DNA from: Vibrio cyclitrophicus
GTDB taxonomy: Bacteria > Pseudomonadota > Gammaproteobacteria > Enterobacterales > Vibrionaceae
Length of the DNA stretch: 64,000 nucleotides
Assembly (NCBI RefSeq): GCF_024347435.1
Contig: NZ_AP025482.1
Location: forward strand, 62,001-126,000
Direction of reading: 5' to 3'
The notes beneath the pieces are model-generated. The model searched no databases and was not told the origin of the DNA. It saw only the letters and a list, made by a program, of their open reading frames with translations. Both the position numbers and the translations under genes were made by a program. Below are positions 58,973 through 64,000 of the stretch, in pieces (the first letter of the stretch is position 1; the number at the start of each line of letters is the position of its first letter).

Positions 58973-60007
58973 GGCTTTGTTTCCTAAATCAGGGAACTAA
59001 TGCTTAAGGCTACGATCAGATCATCTAAGTTAACTCACATACTTAGATCAATGCCAAAGCCTCGCTACAAACAATATAACCAAGCCCTAATCAATCGTTG
59101 TTCACTGACATTCTGGATTGATGAAGAAGCGATTCAACAGTGGAAGCAACTCAAGCAAGGTAAACGAGGTCGACCTCGATTGTTTAGTGACTTAGCCATA
59201 CGACCACCCTCATGGCTAAACGAGTATTTTCGATGCCGTTGAGAGCATTACAAGGATTCATCGATTCTGTTTTCAAACTCGCTCAACTCCCGTTATCATG
59301 TCCTCATTATTCATGCATCAGTAAACGAGCCAAAACGGTTAATGTGTCATTCAAGACAAAGAACCGAGGCGCAATACAGAATTTAGCCATTGATGCAACA
59401 GGGCTTAAGGTCTACGGTGAAGGTGAATGGAAAGTAAAAAAACATGGTACTGACGGGAAGCGTCGAGTTTGGCGTAAGATCCATTTAGTAGTAGACACTG
59501 GCACTCATGAAATCATTGCGGCTGAGTTAAGTTTATCGAATGTCACCAACGGTGAAGCTCTTCCTAATTTACTGAATCAAACTCGTCGTAGAGTCAATGA
59601 GATATCTGGTGATGGAGCTTACGACACAAGACAATGCTACGGAGCCATACGCATTAAACAAGCTGTTCCACTTATTCCACCGAGAGAAGGTGCTGCTTTT
59701 TGGGTGCGAGGTCACCCTCGTAATCTGGCGGTAGCTTGCCAGAAATTATACGGCTCAAATAAACATTGGAAAAAGAAGTATGGTTACCATAAACGGTCAC
59801 TTTCAGAGACGGCCATGTTCCGTGTAAAGGTACTGTTTGGTGGGCGATTAAGTTTAAGAAACTATAATGCTCAGGTTGGTGAAACCTACGCCATGATTAA
59901 AGCGTTAAATAAGCTCACAGGGTTAGGTATGCCTAAAACGATAGAAATAGCCTAATAATCACTCATATTGGCAGTTTCTATCTGAGATCCAATTAGGAAA
60001 CAAAGCC
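58973..60007 (+). mobile_element. IS5-family insertion sequence
   Basis: Ends are perfect 15-base inverted repeats GGCTTTGTTTCCTAA at 58973 and its complement at 59993-60007. About 1035 bases, right for IS5. It carries a single transposase gene with one frameshift. No target duplication was identified. It sits between IS3 copy 2 and the uronate locus. Confidence 0.9.
59000..59955 (+). pseudogene. IS5-family transposase with one frameshift
   Basis: First frame 59000-59242 has the DUF4372-like start (PKPRYKQYNQALINRCSLTF) and GKRGRPRLFSDLAI. Second frame 59212-59955 continues as MAKRVFSMPLRALQGFIDSV with the DDE residues IDATGLKVYGEGEWK, SGDGAYDT and SLSETAMFRVK, ending GLGMPKTIEIA. One missing base near 59200 (CATACGACC where CATTACGACC is expected) separates them. 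Otherwise the gene is intact, about 318 residues if repaired. Confidence 0.88.
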
Positions 60008-60403
60008 TTGATAACGATCAAATGCAGCATGTACATCATTATTTTACTCTGAGCAAAATAGCCCAATGGGTGAAGACCCTCCCCACCCCCTACTTAGGGA
60101 AAATACTAGAATTCAACAGTTGCCCTTCTTACTAAATCATATCCGAAAATTCACTTTCACCAGTTAAGTGTGAAAATTAGAAAATAAAGTATTAAATTAA
60201 ATAAACCATCATTTCATTTTAAATTCAACACAGATCTCACTTCACTAGTGAAATTAACTTTTTTTCTAGTATCAGATCACAAAATATTCTCTATTTCATA
60301 CTCACTCCCTTATTGAGTTCACAACCACATAAATTCAAATATAAACATCATTGATCAAATATAAATAAAACGTAAACTTAACTTTATCAACAAGGAGTAT
60401 TCA
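60008..60403. promoter_or_regulatory. Control region of the uronate operon
   Basis: AT-rich. AATAAACCATCATTTCATT at 60200-60218 matches the KdgR operator pattern (AATRAAAYRNNRTTTYATT) with one mismatch. A second palindrome, TTCACTAGTGAA, lies at 60241-60252. AAGGAG precedes the kduI ATG. Regulation by a KdgR-type repressor of hexuronate genes is a reasonable inference. Confidence 0.55.
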
Positions 60404-61243
60404 ATGTTCATCAACTATAATAATAATCCAAAAGATTCAAAAACTTATGACACATCCAGACTGCGAGATGAGTTTTTAACTGAGCACCTCTTTAAATATG
60501 ACAGTGTGCAGATAGTTTATAGTCATATAGATCGTGTTGTAGCAATTGGAGTATGCCCAACAACCACGGCAATAGCTCTCAATGATCATATTGATAAGAA
60601 TGCATTCGGGACGGATTTTTTCCTACAACGTCGTGAATTAGGCATCGTGAATTTGGGCGGTCGCATTCAAGTTCAAACCAGCCAGCATATTTATACTCTA
60701 AATCAGTACGATGCACTCTATTTAGGCAAGGGTGAAGAAAATGTTGTTTTTAGTCGCCTAGATAAAGAGATAGAACCATCAATTTATTGTTTAAGTGCCC
60801 CTGCTCATCACACTTATCCATCACGAATCATTACTCAAGATGATGCGAGAAAAGTCGAATTGGGCAGTAATGAAGGAGCAAACAAACGAGTAATCAATCA
60901 ATACCTACACCCTGATGTATTGCCAACCTGCCAATTATGTATGGGGGTTACTCATTTAGCACCAGGAAGCGTTTGGAACACAATGCCAGCCCATACACAT
61001 GAACGCAGAATGGAAGCATACCTGTATTTTAATATCGAACCAGAGAATATCGTCTTCCACTTTATGGGAGAGCCTGATGAAACACGACACCTTATTGTAA
61101 GAAACAAACAATTGGTTCTTTCTCCCAGCTGGTCTATCCATTCGGGTTGTGGCACCAAAAACTACAGCTTCGTATGGGGAATGTTGGGAGAAAATCAAAC
61201 CTTTGACGACATGGACTTTGTTGATATGAACAAAATCCAATAA
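60404..61243 (+). CDS. kduI: 5-keto-4-deoxyuronate isomerase
   Basis: Isomerises 5-keto-4-deoxyuronate to 2,5-diketo-3-deoxygluconate in the breakdown of pectin and other unsaturated uronides. A 279-residue cupin-like zinc enzyme. The metal motif MPAHTHERRMEAYLYF (His, His, Glu) and the later His in SWSIHSGCGTKNY are visible, along with LGGRIQVQ and YLGKGEENVVF. Length and sequence match KduI closely. It heads a unit with the TRAP transporter genes. Confidence 0.97.
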   Translation: MFINYNNNPKDSKTYDTSRLRDEFLTEHLFKYDSVQIVYSHIDRVVAIGVCPTTTAIALNDHIDKNAFGTDFFLQRRELGIVNLGGRIQVQTSQHIYTLNQYDALYLGKGEENVVFSRLDKEIEPSIYCLSAPAHHTYPSRIITQDDARKVELGSNEGANKRVINQYLHPDVLPTCQLCMGVTHLAPGSVWNTMPAHTHERRMEAYLYFNIEPENIVFHFMGEPDETRHLIVRNKQLVLSPSWSIHSGCGTKNYSFVWGMLGENQTFDDMDFVDMNKIQ

Positions 61244-61286
61244 TAAACAAACCTAATAAAGTACCCCCCTTTTTTGGAGATATTCA

Positions 61287-62276
61287 ATGCTAAAAAATAA
61301 AACATTTAAAATGGCAACGATTGCAGTCATGGTTGCAGGAACCCTAGGGTTTTCTACAATAGTGTCAGCTGCTACAGACATTAAAGCCGCGTTCAACCAA
61401 TCTGATAAACACCCACAATACCTAGCTCTAGAAGAATTTGGGCAGCAGCTAGAAAAAGCGACAGATGGTCGCTACAAAATCACTATTTACCCAAATGCAT
61501 TATTAGGAGATCAACGTGCGTCGCTTGAACTTGTTCAATCAGGCGCGGTGCAAATGGCTGTGGTTGCTAATCCATTAATTGAAAACTATGACAACACGTT
61601 CACTGCAATTGGCATGCCTTTTGCGTACACTGGAATAGAGCATCAAGAAAAAGTGTTCACTTCAGGTGCTCTTGATGAGCTATTTGCATCAACCAAGAAG
61701 TTTGGTTTTGAAGTACTCACGGCTTACACTGCAGGCTCGCGTAACATTTATACCAAAAACAAAAACGTAGAATCTGTTGCAGATATGAAAGGGCAGAAAA
61801 TCCGTGTGATGCAATCAAATACTATGGTGGAAATGTTGTCTTGCATGGGCGGAACCGGAGTTCCAATGAGCCAAGGTGAAGTCTATACAGCTGTTCAACA
61901 GGGTGTACTAGACGGTGGTGAAAACAACGAAATCACTTATGCCGACATGAAACACTATGAAGTAGCACCCTACTTTAGCAAAACCTCTCACTTAATGGTG
62001 CCAGACCTTGTTGTCATTAGTAATGACTTTATGAACTCTATACCTGTATCCGATCAAGCCCTTATTCGTAAGATAGCAAAAGAGTCAACTGTTGATGAGT
62101 TTGCTAAATGGAATGAAAAAATTGGCGATGCACGTTCACTTGCAGAATCCAATGGCGCAACATTCCTTGATGTGGATGTGAAGCTATTCCAGGATAATTG
62201 TAAACCGCTACTGAAAAAGCTTATTAAAACGGACGCACAAAAAGAGATAACCAAAATCATCAATGAACAAGGCTAA
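61287..62276 (+). CDS. TRAP transporter substrate-binding protein (DctP family)
   Basis: A periplasmic solute receptor, 329 residues. Signal peptide ends near TIVSAAT. The ligand carboxylate-binding Arg lies in MKGQKIRVMQSNTMVE; other family segments are YPNALLGDQRASLELVQSG, PLIENYDNTF and QGVLDGGENNEITY. Next to kduI, the ligand is probably a hexuronate or unsaturated uronide. TGGAGATATTCA precedes the ATG. Confidence 0.92.
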   Translation: MLKNKTFKMATIAVMVAGTLGFSTIVSAATDIKAAFNQSDKHPQYLALEEFGQQLEKATDGRYKITIYPNALLGDQRASLELVQSGAVQMAVVANPLIENYDNTFTAIGMPFAYTGIEHQEKVFTSGALDELFASTKKFGFEVLTAYTAGSRNIYTKNKNVESVADMKGQKIRVMQSNTMVEMLSCMGGTGVPMSQGEVYTAVQQGVLDGGENNEITYADMKHYEVAPYFSKTSHLMVPDLVVISNDFMNSIPVSDQALIRKIAKESTVDEFAKWNEKIGDARSLAESNGATFLDVDVKLFQDNCKPLLKKLIKTDAQKEITKIINEQG

Positions 62277-62386
62277 GTATCAAAAGGCTAGGATGTGTAA
62301 ATCTTATGATATCAAACATTTTATGAGTTGAAGGGGATAACCCTTAGACATCACCTAGCCTTTTAGCCGTTTTAAGGAAGAATTAA

Positions 62387-62896
62387 GTGGAAAAATTGTT
62401 GTACTGGGCCGACAAACTCAAAGCTATGACGGATTGGATAGTTGAAAGAGCGTGCGTTGCAATTATGGCACTGCTTACCATTCTTGTTACCTATCAGGTT
62501 GTTACCCGCTATCTTTTCGATAGCCCGAGCGCGGTTAGCGAAGTGCTATCTCGTTACATGTTTGTATGGTTAGTATTAATCGGCGGTGCTTACGTTTTTG
62601 GACTTCGAGAGCACATGGCTATTACATATGTCCGGGATAAGTTTTCGCCAAAAGCTGGCGTGTTAGTCGATATTTTTACTGAATGGACCATTGTTACATT
62701 TGCCTTTATTGTGATGTGGCAAGGCGGATATAAAGTAGCAGCTCGTCAAATGTGGCAGCAAGATTCAGCACTAGAGATCCCTATGGGTATTATTTATTCA
62801 GCCCTTCCCATTGCTGGTCTACTCATCATGCTTTACTTCATTATTAATCAAATGAAGTTAGTTCATCAATTTCATAAATTAAGAATAAAAGGTTGA
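62387..62896 (+). CDS. TRAP transporter small permease (DctQ family)
   Basis: A 169-residue inner-membrane protein with four hydrophobic segments (about residues 20-40, 50-70, 92-115, 133-155) and the DctQ motif YLFDSPSAVSEVLSRYMFVW followed by FGLREHMAI. Start is GTG with AAGGAAGAA 7-12 bases upstream. It works with the DctP and DctM proteins encoded on either side. Confidence 0.92.
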   Translation: MEKLLYWADKLKAMTDWIVERACVAIMALLTILVTYQVVTRYLFDSPSAVSEVLSRYMFVWLVLIGGAYVFGLREHMAITYVRDKFSPKAGVLVDIFTEWTIVTFAFIVMWQGGYKVAARQMWQQDSALEIPMGIIYSALPIAGLLIMLYFIINQMKLVHQFHKLRIKG

Positions 62897-62901
62897 GTTA
62901 G

Positions 62902-64000
62902 TATGGATGCAGCAACTATCGCCGCTCTAATAATGTTTGGCGGCGCTATCTTCTTACTCGTGTTGGGAGCTCCGATTGGTATAAGTATTGGATTACCTTC
63001 ATTTTGTGCAATGGTAAGTATTCTTCCGATGGCTGGCGCTATGACAACCGCAGCTCAACGTATGTTCACAGGTCTTGATAGTTTCGCTTTACTTGCAATA
63101 CCATTTTTTATCCTAGCCGGAAATATTATGAATAATGGGGGCATTGCGATTAGGCTGATTAACTGCTCTCGTATACTCACTGGCTACTTCCCAGGATCTC
63201 TAGCTCAAACAAATGTTGTATCAAATATGCTGTTTGGCTCAATAAGTGGATCTGGTGTAGCCTCAGCAGCGGCGATCGGCGGAATCATGAATCCTATTCA
63301 AGAGAAAGAAGGGTATGACCCTGCGTTTCGTACTGCTGTAAATATTGCATCAGCGCCCACCGGGATGTTAATCCCACCAAGCAATACGCTCATCGTATAC
63401 GCGACAGTTGCAGGTTCAGTGTCAATCTCAGCATTATTTATGGGCGGCTACTTGCCTGGTCTACTTTGGGGAATTGGTGTCATGCTAGTGGCAGGTATCA
63501 TGGCATACCGCCGGGGTTATATGTCTAAACATACACTCACTCTTTCTGAGCGATTTAAGTTGTTTATTGATGCTATTCCTAGCTTATCTCTAGTTATTGT
63601 TGTGATTGGAGGTATTCTTGCTGGTATATTCACTCCCACAGAAGCGTCGGCAATTGCGGTTGTCTATTCGTTAGCACTAGGCTTTGCTTACAAAGGAATA
63701 AAAGTTGATTTATTACCTAGTATTCTACTTTCCACCGCAAAACTAACTGCGATTGTTATTTTCATGATTGCAGCATCGTCGGTCATGTCTTGGGTCATGG
63801 CATTTACTCAGATACCTGGTGTTATTGCCGATACACTATTATCTCTGACGGACAACCCTATAATTATTTTATTAATTATCAATGTTATTTTACTGTTTGT
63901 TGGCACTTTTATGGACCCAACACCAGCGGTTCTCATTTTTACACCTATCTTTCTTCCAATCTGTATGAATCTAGGTATGGATCCCGTACAATTTGGTGTA
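62902..64000 (+). CDS. TRAP transporter large permease (DctM family), 3' end outside window
   Basis: An ATG at 62902, 6 bases after the DctQ stop, opens a frame to the end of the window (366 codons seen). It starts MDAATIAALIMFGGAIFLLV and contains many membrane segments and DctM motifs (FFILAGNIMNNGGIAIRL; GSGVASAAAIGGIMNPIQEK; TGMLIPPSNTLIVYATVAGS; PTEASAIAVVYSLALGF). Full DctM proteins are about 425-440 residues, so roughly 60-70 codons are missing. It forms the ion-coupled channel. Confidence 0.92.

Overview
The window looks like chromosomal DNA of a marine gammaproteobacterium, most likely a Vibrio or close relative. This rests on the recognised protein families and gene order: xylFGH with xylA, xylB and XylR, KtrA/KtrB-type potassium genes, and TRAP uronate uptake next to kduI. 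No rRNA or tRNA was seen, so genus and species are inference.

Region 1 (about 1-25.9 kb) is a large xylan and xylose utilisation locus. It holds a sugar ABC importer (154-4336) leading into a lipoprotein GH10 xylanase with two C-terminal CBM9-like modules, a GH5 lipoprotein glucanase, two cytoplasmic GH43 enzymes, xylose isomerase xylA, a GPH-family pentoside symporter, a GH3 beta-xylosidase/glucosidase, the xylFGH ABC importer, xylulokinase xylB, and two different XylR-like AraC regulators. Together these genes cut xylan outside the cell, import oligosaccharides and xylose, finish hydrolysis inside, and make xylulose-5-phosphate.

Region 2 (about 25.9-60 kb) is a patchwork accessory region. 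A worn IS5-type element begins one base after the xylB stop codon. It is followed by a Gfo/Idh/MocA oxidoreductase, a broken Shedu-type (DUF4263) anti-phage nuclease gene abutting a group II intron, an alpha/beta-hydrolase lipoprotein convergent with an AraC regulator, an IS110 element carrying a nested IS3-type element, a small gene pair encoding a caspase-like (His-Gly / Ser-Cys) protein, and an intact IS3 element. Next comes a potassium block: KdpD-like kinase, KdpE-like regulator, frameshifted TrkH, KtrA and KtrB. Then come a RelE-like toxin with a putative antitoxin, divergent from a lone tyrosine recombinase across a long palindrome, and a c-di-GMP sensor split by a frameshift. The region ends with a decayed IS3, an outer-membrane-type protein, two amidohydrolases (one frameshifted in a G10 tract), a DUF3299 protein, a second copy of the intact IS3 in inverted orientation, and a frameshifted IS5 element.

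Region 3 (60.4-64 kb) starts a uronate catabolism locus: kduI and a TRAP transporter (DctP, DctQ, DctM), with DctM running off the window. A KdgR-like operator lies upstream of kduI.

Several genes are broken at or near homopolymers (G10, T7, T6). These could be phase-variable tracts, true decay or sequencing errors; sequence alone cannot decide. The best candidates for less-described biology are the caspase-like gene pair in the IS-rich segment, the Shedu/group II intron junction, and the recombinase/toxin-antitoxin control region.
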